A stretch of DNA of 43,929 nt from Micrococcaceae bacterium RIT 802 (GTDB lineage Bacteria; Actinomycetota; Actinomycetes; Actinomycetales; Micrococcaceae): contig JAFEMX010000022.1 in NCBI GenBank assembly GCA_016892645.1, positions 1 to 43,929 on the forward strand. The letters run 5' to 3'. Below are positions 34,435 through 42,866 of the stretch, one piece after another. The translations under genes were made by a program, and so were the position numbers. Numbering within the stretch: position 1 is the first letter of the stretch; each line of letters opens with the position of its first letter. Below the pieces are notes generated by a model. The model saw only the letters and a program-made list of their open reading frames with translations, had not been told where the DNA came from and searched no databases.

Positions 34435-35910
34435 CTAACGCTGTCCGTCGGCGCCCCCGGAGGAGTCGTCCTCATCGCGGGCATCATCGGAACCGGGCGA
34501 TTGATCGGTGTCGTCCGTCTCCGAACCGGAGGGGGCGTCGTAGCCGCCATCGAGCAGGCGATTCAAGGCCGCGTCCAATTCCCCCTCGGATGCCTCTGCC
34601 AAGGCCCGACGCTGGGAAAAGCCGTCGGGATCGTCCAGGTCCGCGGCGCCGGGCATGAGGTCGGGGTGTTGCCAGATTTCGTCCCGGCCCTCGAGTCCAC
34701 GCTCGTCCTTGAGCAGCGACCAGAGTTTGGCCGCATCGCGCAGGCGCCGCGGACGCAGTTCAAGACCCACCAACGAGGCGAAGGCCTGTTCGGCGGGGCC
34801 GCCGGTTGCCCGGCGACGGCGCACCGTCTCGCGCAGCGCGGCGGCGGAGGGCAGATTGGCCGCGGCATCTGCGACGACTTCGTCGACCCATCCCTCGACG
34901 AGGGCCAGAGCCGTCTCGAGCTTGGCCAGCGCCGCCTCCTGGGCGGCGGTGCGCTGGGGCATGAAGAGCCCCTCGGTGACGGCCCCCTTCAGTGATTCGG
35001 GGTTCGACGGGTCGATGTCGCGCACGGCTTCCTCGATCCGCGACATGTCGATGTGGATGCCCCGGGCGTAGTCCTCGATGGCCCCGAGGACGTGGGCCTG
35101 AAGCCACGGCACCCGCAGGAACAACCGTGCGTGGGCCGATTCGCGCAGGGCGGCAAAGAGCAGCACCTCCTGCTCCGGAATATCAAGGCCCTCGCCGAAA
35201 CGGGAGATGTTGGCCGGGACCAATGCGGGGGCCTCGGATGTCAACGGGATGCCGATGTCGGTGGAGCCGAGCACGTCCTTGGCGAGGCCGCCCACCGCGG
35301 TGCCCAGCTGCATACCGAACATCGCCCCGCCCAGGTTCTGGAACATGCCCTGGGCCGAGCCGAGCATGGCCTTGAATTCCTCGGGTACCTGGTCGCGCAT
35401 GGCCGTGCTGATGGCCTGCGAAACACTGACGGCCACCGGTTCGGTGAGCTTCTTCCAACGCGGCAGCGTCTTCTCGACCCATTGGGCCCGGGAGTAGGAA
35501 GAGAAACCAGATGGCGACGCTTCAAAAGTCGTGGCCTGGTCGAGCCACATATCGGCCAGCCGCCCAGCCTCGCTGATCGCCGCAGCACGGGCGGTGGTCA
35601 CGCTGGGGTCGTCCCCGGCGGCCGCCTGGCGGGCCGAATCCTGGGCCAGTTTCCAGTTGACGGGGCTGCCGTCGCCGGAGGACATGGCGCCCATCATGGC
35701 CTGCATCTGGCCCATCATGGCCTGCATGGCTGCCGGGTCCGACGGCATGCCCATGGCTCCGAGCTGCCGCTGCAGGTCGGCTGCGTCCACGCCGTCGGGG
35801 AGCTGGCCGCCGAAGAGGTTGGAGAGCATCTCGGAAAAGGGGTCCTTGCGCCCGGAATCTTCGGGCTCGTCTGGGCCGTCGGGGCGGTTGTTCGGGGGGT
35901 TCTCAGCCAT
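34435..35910 (-). CDS. DUF2342 zinicin-like protein (putative zinc-dependent protease)
   Basis: A 491-residue protein of the actinobacterial DUF2342/putative-hydrolase family annotated as zincin-like. The core motif is LRESAHARLF (Arg256-Glu257...His260), an RExxH in place of HExxH. The N-terminus is polar and then Met/Gln-rich (repeats of MQAMMGQMQAMMGAM, residues 62-76). The C-terminal 40 residues are acidic and Ser/Gly-rich (ending DSSGGADGQR). ATG 35910 was taken because TACCGT lies 6 nt upstream, predicting a leaderless mRNA. It faces the PDZ-Lon gene divergently. Proteolytic activity has not, to my knowledge, been shown, and the missing first His makes it doubtful. Confidence 0.82.
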   Translation of the reverse strand: MAENPPNNRPDGPDEPEDSGRKDPFSEMLSNLFGGQLPDGVDAADLQRQLGAMGMPSDPAAMQAMMGQMQAMMGAMSSGDGSPVNWKLAQDSARQAAAGDDPSVTTARAAAISEAGRLADMWLDQATTFEASPSGFSSYSRAQWVEKTLPRWKKLTEPVAVSVSQAISTAMRDQVPEEFKAMLGSAQGMFQNLGGAMFGMQLGTAVGGLAKDVLGSTDIGIPLTSEAPALVPANISRFGEGLDIPEQEVLLFAALRESAHARLFLRVPWLQAHVLGAIEDYARGIHIDMSRIEEAVRDIDPSNPESLKGAVTEGLFMPQRTAAQEAALAKLETALALVEGWVDEVVADAAANLPSAAALRETVRRRRATGGPAEQAFASLVGLELRPRRLRDAAKLWSLLKDERGLEGRDEIWQHPDLMPGAADLDDPDGFSQRRALAEASEGELDAALNRLLDGGYDAPSGSETDDTDQSPGSDDARDEDDSSGGADGQR

Positions 35911-35916
35911 GTTTCC

Positions 35917-35922
35917 ACGGTA
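35917..35922 (-). promoter_or_regulatory. -10 hexamer TACCGT for the DUF2342 gene
   Basis: TACCGT on the minus strand, then GGAAAC (6 nt), then ATG 35910. The hexamer is the same as at the exonuclease gene. Confidence 0.5.
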
Positions 35923-35995
35923 ACCCCGCACTGTGGGCGGACCCTATGGATTCACCTGAAGGTTCGCTGTCGGCACAGCGCGGCGACACACCTTG

Positions 35996-36001
35996 TACCC
36001 T
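35996..36001 (+). promoter_or_regulatory. -10 hexamer TACCCT for the PDZ-Lon gene
   Basis: TACCCT (with TG one base upstream of the T) would start RNA near 36008. That gives a leader of about 57 nt to GTG 36065, or a near-leaderless start for ATG 36014. Confidence 0.4.
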
Positions 36002-36064
36002 TGGGGAGATCTAATGCGCACCGGCCCCGCGGGCCGGCGAAGGCCGGAAGGAAAAGTAGCCACG

Positions 36065-37177
36065 GTGACCCAACCGCATGACCCCCAGGAGAGTGCAGGC
36101 AACGAGACCGCCTCTCCGCCGCCGTCGCCACCGCGTCCCCGCCGTTCCCAGCGTCGCCTCGTCACGGCCACGTGCATTGCCGTCGTCCTGGGATTTGTCG
36201 CCCTTGCCGTTCCCACCCCGTATATCGTTGAGGTACCCGGCCCAGCCCTGAACACGCTGGGTAGCGTGAACGAAAAACGAATCATTTCCGTCGACGGTCA
36301 TGACTCCTACCCGGCCGACGGTTCCCTGGACATGACGACGATCTACATGCTCGGCGGAGCCCAGACCCGCATACCCTTCCTCCGGGTGCTCCAGGCCTGG
36401 GCGAACCCCCACGAGGATGTCTACCCCGAGGAAGCCTTGTATCCCCGCGGCGCAACCGATGACCAGATCAGCGACCGCAATGCGGCGGAGATGGACGATT
36501 CACAGCAGAATTCGATAGCCGCAGCCCTGGGAAGCCTGGATATCGGGTACACCGAGGAGCTGCGTGTCGCCGGGCTGGCGACCGAGACGAACAAGGGATT
36601 GTTGCAAACCGACGACGTCCTCAAGGCCATCAACGGGAAGCCGATCACGGACCTGGACATGCTCAAGGCGGCCCTCCGGGGTAGCCAGGGGAAAACGCCG
36701 GAGCTGACGGTCGTTCGCGCCGGAAAGAAGACGGACATCACCGCGAAGACCACCATGGCCGACGACGGGCAGCGCCAGCTCGGCGTCTACCTCGGTACCC
36801 AGTACACCTTCCCTTTCGACGTGAAGTTCGGCCTGTCCAATGTCGGCGGACCCAGCGCGGGAATGATGCTGGCCCTAGGGATCATCGACACGTTGACCGA
36901 AGGCGACATGACCGGCGGAAAGGCCTTCGCCGGGACCGGGACCATCGACGCCGACGGAAAGGTCGGACCCATCGGCGGCATCGCCCAGAAACTGGTTGGT
37001 GCGCAGAACGCCGGAGCCGAATATTTCCTGGCCCCCGCCGACAACTGCGCTGATGTCGTCGGGCGCGTCCCCGACGGGCTCACGGTCGTCAAGGTCTCGA
37101 CCCTGGACCAGGCCCGGAGGGCGGTGGAATCCATCGGTTCCGGGGCTGACCCCGGCTCGTTTCCGGGCTGCGGCTGA
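36065..37177 (+). CDS. Membrane-anchored PDZ-Lon-type Ser/Lys protease
   Basis: A 370-residue protein. A single hydrophobic helix (LVTATCIAVVLGFVALAVP, about residues 32-50) follows a Pro/Arg-rich cytosolic tail, giving type II topology with the rest outside. A PDZ domain spans about residues 150-230 (GLLQTDDVLKAINGKPITDLDML). The Lon-type domain has Ser264 in GGPSAGMMLAL and Lys309 in PIGGIAQKL, the expected dyad. This matches the actinobacterial YlbL/Lon-C-like proteases. GTG 36065 was preferred because GAAGGA is upstream. ATG 36014 adds 17 residues and has GGGGAG. It precedes UPF0182 on the same strand, as in mycobacteria (from memory). Confidence 0.88.
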   Translation: MTQPHDPQESAGNETASPPPSPPRPRRSQRRLVTATCIAVVLGFVALAVPTPYIVEVPGPALNTLGSVNEKRIISVDGHDSYPADGSLDMTTIYMLGGAQTRIPFLRVLQAWANPHEDVYPEEALYPRGATDDQISDRNAAEMDDSQQNSIAAALGSLDIGYTEELRVAGLATETNKGLLQTDDVLKAINGKPITDLDMLKAALRGSQGKTPELTVVRAGKKTDITAKTTMADDGQRQLGVYLGTQYTFPFDVKFGLSNVGGPSAGMMLALGIIDTLTEGDMTGGKAFAGTGTIDADGKVGPIGGIAQKLVGAQNAGAEYFLAPADNCADVVGRVPDGLTVVKVSTLDQARRAVESIGSGADPGSFPGCG

Positions 37178-37190
37178 CGACGGATCCCGC

Positions 37191-37304
37191 CTGACAATGG
37201 GCGCAACACGACAACGGCGTTAGCGAGTTGACCTCACTCAAGGCAGAATGGACACTGTGCCCCCCTCGTCAATGAGGGATACCCAGTAGCTCGTACTGAC
37301 AATG
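37191..37304 (+). repeat. Repeated CTGACAATG words upstream of UPF0182
   Basis: CTGACAATG occurs at 37191-37199 and 37296-37304, and CAATGAGG at 37270-37277 and 37300-37307 (30 bp apart, about three helical turns). The 138-bp gap between the PDZ-Lon and UPF0182 genes contains no gene. TTGACC at 37227-37232 might be a -35. The function of the repeats is unknown. Confidence 0.35.
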
Positions 37305-37315
37305 AGGTTTAATAA

Positions 37316-40300
37316 GTGAGTTTCGGTCCTGACAACCCGTTCGGTCGGCGCCCCCAAGGGTCCGGAGACGACGACGGCGGTGGCCAGCGGCCCGCCGCGC
37401 CCCCCAGGAAGTCCTCGCCACTGGTGCCAACCATCGTGGTCATCGGCATCCTGGTGGCGGCGTTCATCTTCTTCGCCAACATCTACGCCGACGTCCTCTG
37501 GTTCAACCAGACCGGCTATTCCGAGGTGTTCTGGACCGAACTGCTGACCAAGGTCTCCGTGTTCCTGGTGGCATTCATCATCATGGCGGGTGCCATCTGG
37601 GCGAGCCTCCAGGTCGCCTTCAAGACACGTCCGGTCTACGCGCCCGACCTGCACGCGACGGACAACATCTCCCGCTACCAGGCACAGCTCGAACCCATCC
37701 GTCGGCTGCTCATGTGGGGCATCCCGCTGGTGATCGGCGCGTTCGCCGCCACCGCGGTCGCGTCCCAGTGGCAGACGGTCCTGCTGTTCATCCACCAGGT
37801 GCCCTTTGGGGAGGTCGACCCGCAGTTCCACAAGGACCTGTCGTTCTACATGAACTCGATGCCGTTCTATGGACTGCTCGTGGGCTACCTCATCAGCGTG
37901 GTGTTGATCGCCGGGATCGCCGGGCTGCTGACGCACTACCTCTACGGGGGCGTGCGCATCCAGGAACGTGGCGGCGTTTCCATTTCCCGGCCCGCCCGGC
38001 TGCACGTGAGCATCGCCGCAGCGCTGTTCCTGCTGCTCCAAGGCGCGAACTTCTGGCTGGACCGCTACAACACCCTGGAGGACCAGGGGGGCCGTGTTGC
38101 CGGCGCCCTGTATACCGATGTCCATGCGGTCATCCCGACGAAGACCATCCTGGTGGTCGCGGCGCTCATCGTGGCCGTGCTCTTTGTCGTCGGGGCCATC
38201 ATGGGCCGGTGGAAGCTGCCGCTCGTCGGTACCGCCATGCTCGTGGTGACAGCGGTGGTCGCCGGCGGCATCTACCCGATGCTCGTCCAGCAGTTCCAGG
38301 TGGTCCCCTCGGAGAAGACGCTCGAGAAACCCTACATCCAGAACAACATCGAGATGACCCGCGAGGCCTACGGCCTGGACCAGGTGCAGTCCAAGCCCTA
38401 CGACGCGGAAGTCAAGACGGCCAAGAACGCACTCGCGCAGGACAAGGCGACCACCACGAACATCCGGTTGCTGGACCCGAACCTGGTGTCGGACGCCTTC
38501 GCCCAGCTCCAGCAGTTCCGCACCTACTACAAATTCGCCCCGACGCTCAACGTCGACCGCTACGAGGTCGACGGCAAGACCGAGGACACCGTCATCGCCG
38601 TCCGCGAACTCAACGTCGACCCCACGGACAGCTGGGTCAACCAGCATGTGACCTACACCCACGGCTACGGGGTAGTCGCCGCCTATGGAGCCAAGGTCTC
38701 CGCCGGCGGGCGTCCCGAATTCATGCTCTCCGGCATCCCGACCTCCGGTGTCCTGGGCAACGATTCAACCTACGAGCCGCGCATCTACTTCGGCGAATTC
38801 TCCCCGCAGTACTCCGTGGTCGGCGGCCCCGAGGACTGGGCCCCCCGTGAACTGGACCACCCGTCGGACAAGTCGGGTGAGGGCGATGCCAAGACCACCT
38901 TCCAGGGCGACGGCGGCCCAAGCGTCGGCAATTTCTTCAACCGCCTGGTCTACTCGCTGAAGTTCAGCTCGACGGACCTGCTGCTCTCGGACGCCATCAA
39001 CGACAAATCGCAGATCCTTTACGACCGCGGTCCGAAGGAACGCGTTGAAAAGGTAGCCCCCTACCTGACCGTCGACTCGAATACCTACCCGGCGCTCATC
39101 GACGGGCGTGTGAAGTGGATCGTGGACGCCTACACCACCAACGATTCGTTCCCCTACTCCACCGCCCAACAGCTTGATACCGCAGTCCGCGACTCGCTCA
39201 CAGGTGAGAACCGGACGAACGCGCTCTCGGGCAAGGTCAACTACATCCGCAACTCCGTCAAGGCCACGGTCGATGCGTATGACGGTTCCGTCGACCTCTA
39301 CGCTTGGGAACCGGACGAGCCCTTGCTGCAGGCATGGCAGAAGGTCTTCCCGTCAACGGTGAAGCCGCTGTCGGAGATCTCGGCGGATCTGATGAGCCAC
39401 GTGCGCTACCCGGAGGACCTGTTCAAGGTCCAACGCACCCTGTTGGGGAAGTACCACGTGACCGATCCGGACGACTTCTACGAGTCGAATGACGCCTGGG
39501 TGGTTCCGAACGACCCGACCGCGCCCGACGCCACGGTCCCGCAACCTCCGTACTACCTGTCCCTGCGCATGCCGGACCAGGAAACGGAAACGTTCTCTCT
39601 GACCAGCACGTTCATCCCGGCCACCAGCGCTGGCAGCGCACAGCGTAACGTGCTCTACGGCTTCCTGTCGGCCGAGGCTGACGCCGGCAACAAGGCCGGT
39701 AAGAAGGCCGACGGCTACGGGACGCTGCGGTTGCTCGAGCTGCCGCGAAACACGGTGGTCCCCGGTCCGGGACAGGCGCAGCAGAACTTCGATTCCAACA
39801 CGACGGTTTCCACCCAGCTCAACCTCCTGCGCCAAGGCGCCTCCGAGGTGCTCAACGGAAACCTGCTCTCCCTGCCCGTCGGTGGCGGCATCCTGTATGT
39901 CCAGCCGGTCTACGTGCAATCCACCGGCGAGACTTCCTACCCGACGCTGCGCAAGGTGCTCGTGTCCTTCGGTGACAAGGTCGGCTTCGCTGACACGCTC
40001 TCCGAGGCGCTCGACCAGCTCTTCGAGGGCTCCTCGGGGGCTGCCACAAGCGACGGCGACGGGACCACGGCTCCGGAAAAGCCCGGCGCCTCGGCCCCGG
40101 CTACTGCCGACCAGCAACTCAAGGATGCCCTGGCCGCGGCCGACGCTGCGATCAAGGCTGGCCAGAAGGCGTTGTCGGAGGGCGACTTCGCCGCCTACGG
40201 CAACGAGCAGAAGAAGCTCAGCGACGCCCTGAGCAAGGCCCTGAAGGCCGAGAGCGAGATTTCGGGTGATGGTTCCCCAGGGGGAGGAAGCACCTCGGAG

Positions 40301-40348
40301 TCGCCGGCTCCGGAGGAGTCCGCACCGGCGTCCGGTTCGGGCGGCTAA
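37316..40348 (+). CDS. UPF0182 family large membrane protein
   Basis: A 1010-residue protein. After a Gly/Asp/Pro-rich N-terminus there are about seven hydrophobic helices within residues 35-330, starting VPTIVVIGILVAAFIFFANIYA. A long extracytoplasmic domain follows (about 340-930) with many conserved aromatic and acidic residues, such as DRYEVDGKTEDTVIAVREL and NWVNQHVTYTHGYG-like text (here SWVNQHVTYTHGYG). The last about 75 residues are an Ala/Lys helix and a Ser/Pro/Glu-rich tail. This is the conserved actinobacterial UPF0182 family, whose function is unknown. GTG 37316 has GAGG at 9 nt. A 13-bp hairpin terminates the gene. Confidence 0.92.
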   Translation: MSFGPDNPFGRRPQGSGDDDGGGQRPAAPPRKSSPLVPTIVVIGILVAAFIFFANIYADVLWFNQTGYSEVFWTELLTKVSVFLVAFIIMAGAIWASLQVAFKTRPVYAPDLHATDNISRYQAQLEPIRRLLMWGIPLVIGAFAATAVASQWQTVLLFIHQVPFGEVDPQFHKDLSFYMNSMPFYGLLVGYLISVVLIAGIAGLLTHYLYGGVRIQERGGVSISRPARLHVSIAAALFLLLQGANFWLDRYNTLEDQGGRVAGALYTDVHAVIPTKTILVVAALIVAVLFVVGAIMGRWKLPLVGTAMLVVTAVVAGGIYPMLVQQFQVVPSEKTLEKPYIQNNIEMTREAYGLDQVQSKPYDAEVKTAKNALAQDKATTTNIRLLDPNLVSDAFAQLQQFRTYYKFAPTLNVDRYEVDGKTEDTVIAVRELNVDPTDSWVNQHVTYTHGYGVVAAYGAKVSAGGRPEFMLSGIPTSGVLGNDSTYEPRIYFGEFSPQYSVVGGPEDWAPRELDHPSDKSGEGDAKTTFQGDGGPSVGNFFNRLVYSLKFSSTDLLLSDAINDKSQILYDRGPKERVEKVAPYLTVDSNTYPALIDGRVKWIVDAYTTNDSFPYSTAQQLDTAVRDSLTGENRTNALSGKVNYIRNSVKATVDAYDGSVDLYAWEPDEPLLQAWQKVFPSTVKPLSEISADLMSHVRYPEDLFKVQRTLLGKYHVTDPDDFYESNDAWVVPNDPTAPDATVPQPPYYLSLRMPDQETETFSLTSTFIPATSAGSAQRNVLYGFLSAEADAGNKAGKKADGYGTLRLLELPRNTVVPGPGQAQQNFDSNTTVSTQLNLLRQGASEVLNGNLLSLPVGGGILYVQPVYVQSTGETSYPTLRKVLVSFGDKVGFADTLSEALDQLFEGSSGAATSDGDGTTAPEKPGASAPATADQQLKDALAAADAAIKAGQKALSEGDFAAYGNEQKKLSDALSKALKAESEISGDGSPGGGSTSESPAPEESAPASGSGG

Positions 40349-40401
40349 CGGGCTCGGGCTACCCGGACGCGACGGCGCTGCCGCGTCGAGCTCCCGGTAT
40401 T

Positions 40402-40441
40402 GGCGGTGGTGTCATATGGTGATCTGCCTGACACCACCGCC
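40402..40441 (+). terminator. Terminator after UPF0182
   Basis: GGCGGTGGTGTCA (40402-40414) and TGACACCACCGCC (40429-40441) are perfect 13-bp complements, followed by TCTCGATTT. It also separates the gene from the tRNA promoter. Confidence 0.8.
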
Positions 40442-40448
40442 TCTCGAT

Positions 40449-40477
40449 TTGAGGTTCGGCAGTGAAGATGCGATGCT
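40449..40477 (+). promoter_or_regulatory. Promoter of the first initiator tRNA
   Basis: TTGAGG (40449-40454), 17-nt spacer, GATGCT (40472-40477), 10 nt before the tRNA 5' end. Confidence 0.45.
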
Positions 40478-40487
40478 TGTAGCACGC

Positions 40488-40561
40488 CGCGGGGTGGAGC
40501 AGTTCGGTAGCTCGCCGGGCTCATAACCCGGAGGTCGCAAGTTCAAATCTTGCCCCCGCAA
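40488..40561 (+). tRNA. Initiator tRNA-fMet (CAT), copy 1
   Basis: A 74-nt cloverleaf without an encoded CCA. The acceptor arm CGCGGGG pairs with CCCCGCA, leaving the C1-A72 mismatch that marks initiators. The anticodon loop is CTCATAA, and the anticodon stem has the run of G-C pairs (CCGGG/CCCGG) of initiators. The T-arm is GCAAG-TTCAAAT-CTTGC. Confidence 0.96.
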
Positions 40562-40567
40562 CGACGG

Positions 40568-40605
40568 AAAAGTCCCGGTCGATGGAAACATCGACCGGGA
40601 CTTTT
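40568..40605 (+). terminator. Intrinsic terminator of tRNA-fMet copy 1
   Basis: A 17-bp perfect stem (40568-40584 with 40589-40605) capped by a GAAA tetraloop and ending in CTTTTCTC. It is one of the strongest hairpins in the window. Confidence 0.88.
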
Positions 40606-40644
40606 CTCGTGCCACGACCCATCGCGACAAATGCTTGGACCTCC

Positions 40645-40670
40645 TACTAAATACTTGCAAGACCTAGTAT
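40645..40670. promoter_or_regulatory. AT-rich dyad and -10 (TAGTAT) before the b561-like gene
   Basis: CTTGCAAG (40654-40661) is an 8-bp palindrome. ATACT (40651-40655) and AGTAT (40666-40670) are inverted, as are TACTA and TAGTA. The element overlaps TAGTAT, a good -10 for the downstream gene. The A+T content is far above the surroundings. A regulator site is likely, but which regulator is unknown. Confidence 0.5.
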
Positions 40671-40707
40671 CATCGTGTCCAGCAATCCGCTCCGAGAGGA
40701 ACAACTG

Positions 40708-41643
40708 GTGAATCAGGCAACCCCCACGCCCTCTGGCGGCCTCCAGAACCGCTGGGTGCGCTTCGTTCTTTACGCGGCGGGCGCCGTCGTCCTCCTGGCA
40801 GTGGTGGTGCTGTGCGCCCGGTGGTTGACCGGCACGGGGCCGTTGTCGGGCTTCGTGGCCAAGTACCCGGGGCATGTGCCGCTGCCGGAGACTGCTCCCG
40901 TCGGGCTGCCTGCCTGGTTGGGGTGGCAGCATTTCCTCAACGCCTTCTTCATCGTCCTGATCATCCAGACCGGGTGGAAGGTGCGCACCACCCAGCGCCC
41001 GGCTGCCCACTGGGTGCGGAACAACAAGGGGTTGATCAAGACCAAGAAGCCACCGAAGCGCATCAGCCTGGACTTGTGGCTGCACCTGAGCCTGGACATC
41101 TTATGGGTGGTGAACGGGATCGTCTTCCTCATCCTGCTCTTCGCCACGGGGCAATGGCGGCGCATCGTGCCCACCAGCTGGGACATCATCCCCAACGCCG
41201 TCTCGGCCGGACTGCAGTATGTTTCGCTGAACTGGCCCTTGGAAAACGGCTGGGTCAACTACAACAGCCTGCAATTGTTGACGTATTTCCTCACGGTCTT
41301 CGTTGCGGCACCGCTGGCCATCCTCACCGGTCTGCGCATGTCGTCGATCTGGCCGTCGAAGGCCAAGAAACTCAACCGTGCCTACCCGATAGAGGCCGCC
41401 CGGGCGCTGCACTTCCCGGTGATGCTGTACTTCGTCCTCTTCGTCATCGTGCACGTGACATTGGTCCTGAGCACAGGCGCCTTGCGCAACCTGAACCACA
41501 TGTACGCGGCACGCGATGACCATGGCTGGCTCGGATTCACCTTTTTTGCCGTATCGGTTGTCGTCATGGTCGCGGCCTCCTTTTTGGCCCGGCCGATCTT
41601 CGTCGGGCCCGTCGCTTCGCTCATGGGCAAGGTGAGTCGTTAG
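40708..41643 (+). CDS. Cytochrome b561-like (b/b6-type) membrane protein
   Basis: A 311-residue integral membrane protein with about six helices (roughly residues 18-40, 72-90, 128-147, 189-209, 234-257, 274-294). Histidines in or near helices (His75, His126, His235, His249) are placed to bind two hemes, as in b561/Ni-Fe hydrogenase-type cytochromes that anchor periplasmic oxidoreductases. A typical molybdopterin partner is not adjacent. GTG 40708 was chosen for GAGAGG at 8 nt; GTG 40675 is only 4 nt after the -10 and cannot be transcribed. Quinone-linked electron transfer is inferred. Confidence 0.8.
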   Translation: MNQATPTPSGGLQNRWVRFVLYAAGAVVLLAVVVLCARWLTGTGPLSGFVAKYPGHVPLPETAPVGLPAWLGWQHFLNAFFIVLIIQTGWKVRTTQRPAAHWVRNNKGLIKTKKPPKRISLDLWLHLSLDILWVVNGIVFLILLFATGQWRRIVPTSWDIIPNAVSAGLQYVSLNWPLENGWVNYNSLQLLTYFLTVFVAAPLAILTGLRMSSIWPSKAKKLNRAYPIEAARALHFPVMLYFVLFVIVHVTLVLSTGALRNLNHMYAARDDHGWLGFTFFAVSVVVMVAASFLARPIFVGPVASLMGKVSR

Positions 41644-41710
41644 CCAACCGCACCGGGCGGGAACTCGTCCGGGCACCACTCCCACGCCCCAACGGGCCGA
41701 AAGGACAGAC

Positions 41711-42847
41711 ATGTTCGAGCTCAATGACGAGCAGCAGGCGATGGTCGAGATGGTCCGGGACTTCGCGACCGAGAACATCGCACCTCATGCGGACCGGTGG
41801 GACCAGGAACACCATTTTCCCGTCGATGTGCTGGCCCAGGCGGGCGAACTGGGAATGGGGGCGATCTACGCGGATGAGCAATTCGGCGGCTCCGGGCTCT
41901 CACGTAGCGATGCCGTCCTGATCTTCGAGGAACTGGCCCGTGCCTGCCCGACCATCGCGGCCTATATCTCCATCCACAACATGGTCGCCTGGATGATCGA
42001 CTCCTTCGGCGACGACGCCCAGCGCGAGCGGTGGATTCCCGGCATGGCGACCATGAGCGAATTGGGCAGCTATTGCCTCACGGAACCCGGAGCCGGTTCC
42101 GACGCAGCGGCACTTACCACCCGGGCCGTGCGCGACGGTGGCGAATACGTGCTCAACGGGACAAAGCAGTTCATTTCGGGGGCAGGTGCCGCTGCCTACT
42201 ACCTGGTGATGGCCCGCACGGCGGACACCGGAAGCCGGGGCATCTCGGCCATCGTCGTTCCAGCCGGCACCGGCGGATTGAGTTTTGGCGCCTTGGAGAA
42301 GAAGATGGGCTGGAATGCGCAGCCGACCCGTCAGGTGATCTTCTCCGACGTCCGTGTCCCCGTCGGCAACCGCCTGGGCGAGGAAGGAGACGGTTTCGGC
42401 ATCGCCATGAAGGGCCTCAACGGTGGCCGGCTGAACATCGGCGCTTGTTCACTCGGCGGTGGCCAGACGGCATTGGAGAAATCCGCCGCCCACTTGAAGG
42501 AGCGCCACGCATTCGGTGGGGCACTAATCAACCAGCAGTCGCTGCTCTTCGAACTGGCCGACATGGAAACCAAGCTGGTCACGGCCCGGACCCTGCTCTG
42601 GCGGGCGGCAGCGGCCCTGGACGACGGCGCGGATGATGCCCTGAAACTCTGTGCCATGGCCAAACGCGTGGCGACGGATGCCGGATACGAAACAGCCAAC
42701 GCCGCCATTCAACTCCACGGGGGGTACGGCTACCTCAGCGAATATGGGCTCGAGAAGATTGCCCGAGACCTCCGCGTCCACCAGATCCTGGAGGGGAGCA
42801 ACGAGATCATGCGGCTGATCATCGGACGAATGATCGCCGAAAATTAG
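41711..42847 (+). CDS. Acyl-CoA dehydrogenase (isobutyryl-CoA-type)
   Basis: A 378-residue FAD enzyme. YCLTEPGAGSDAAALTT (about residues 118-134) and QLHGGYGYLSEYGLEKIARDLRVHQILEGSNEIMR near the end (given here in parts: QLHGGYGYL, RVHQILEGSNEIMR) are family signatures. They most resemble ACAD8/isobutyryl-CoA dehydrogenase of valine breakdown. FISGAGAAAYYLVMART follows the flavin loop. Substrate is inferred from similarity only, since no other branched-chain genes are in the window. AAAGGA lies about 7 nt before the ATG. It is 67 nt after the b561-like gene. Confidence 0.88.
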   Translation: MFELNDEQQAMVEMVRDFATENIAPHADRWDQEHHFPVDVLAQAGELGMGAIYADEQFGGSGLSRSDAVLIFEELARACPTIAAYISIHNMVAWMIDSFGDDAQRERWIPGMATMSELGSYCLTEPGAGSDAAALTTRAVRDGGEYVLNGTKQFISGAGAAAYYLVMARTADTGSRGISAIVVPAGTGGLSFGALEKKMGWNAQPTRQVIFSDVRVPVGNRLGEEGDGFGIAMKGLNGGRLNIGACSLGGGQTALEKSAAHLKERHAFGGALINQQSLLFELADMETKLVTARTLLWRAAAALDDGADDALKLCAMAKRVATDAGYETANAAIQLHGGYGYLSEYGLEKIARDLRVHQILEGSNEIMRLIIGRMIAEN

Positions 42848-42866
42848 ACCAGCTGTCCCCACGATT

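Noticed and set aside
36014-36064. ATG 36014 as start of the PDZ-Lon protease
   Set aside because: It has a good GGGGAG upstream, but it would lie only about 6 nt from the predicted transcription start, and the added 17 residues are Arg/Gly-rich without family match. GTG 36065 is preferred, but not firmly.
40412-40660. Short minus-strand frame covering the first tRNA
   Set aside because: It is the complement of tRNA-fMet and its terminator, not a gene.
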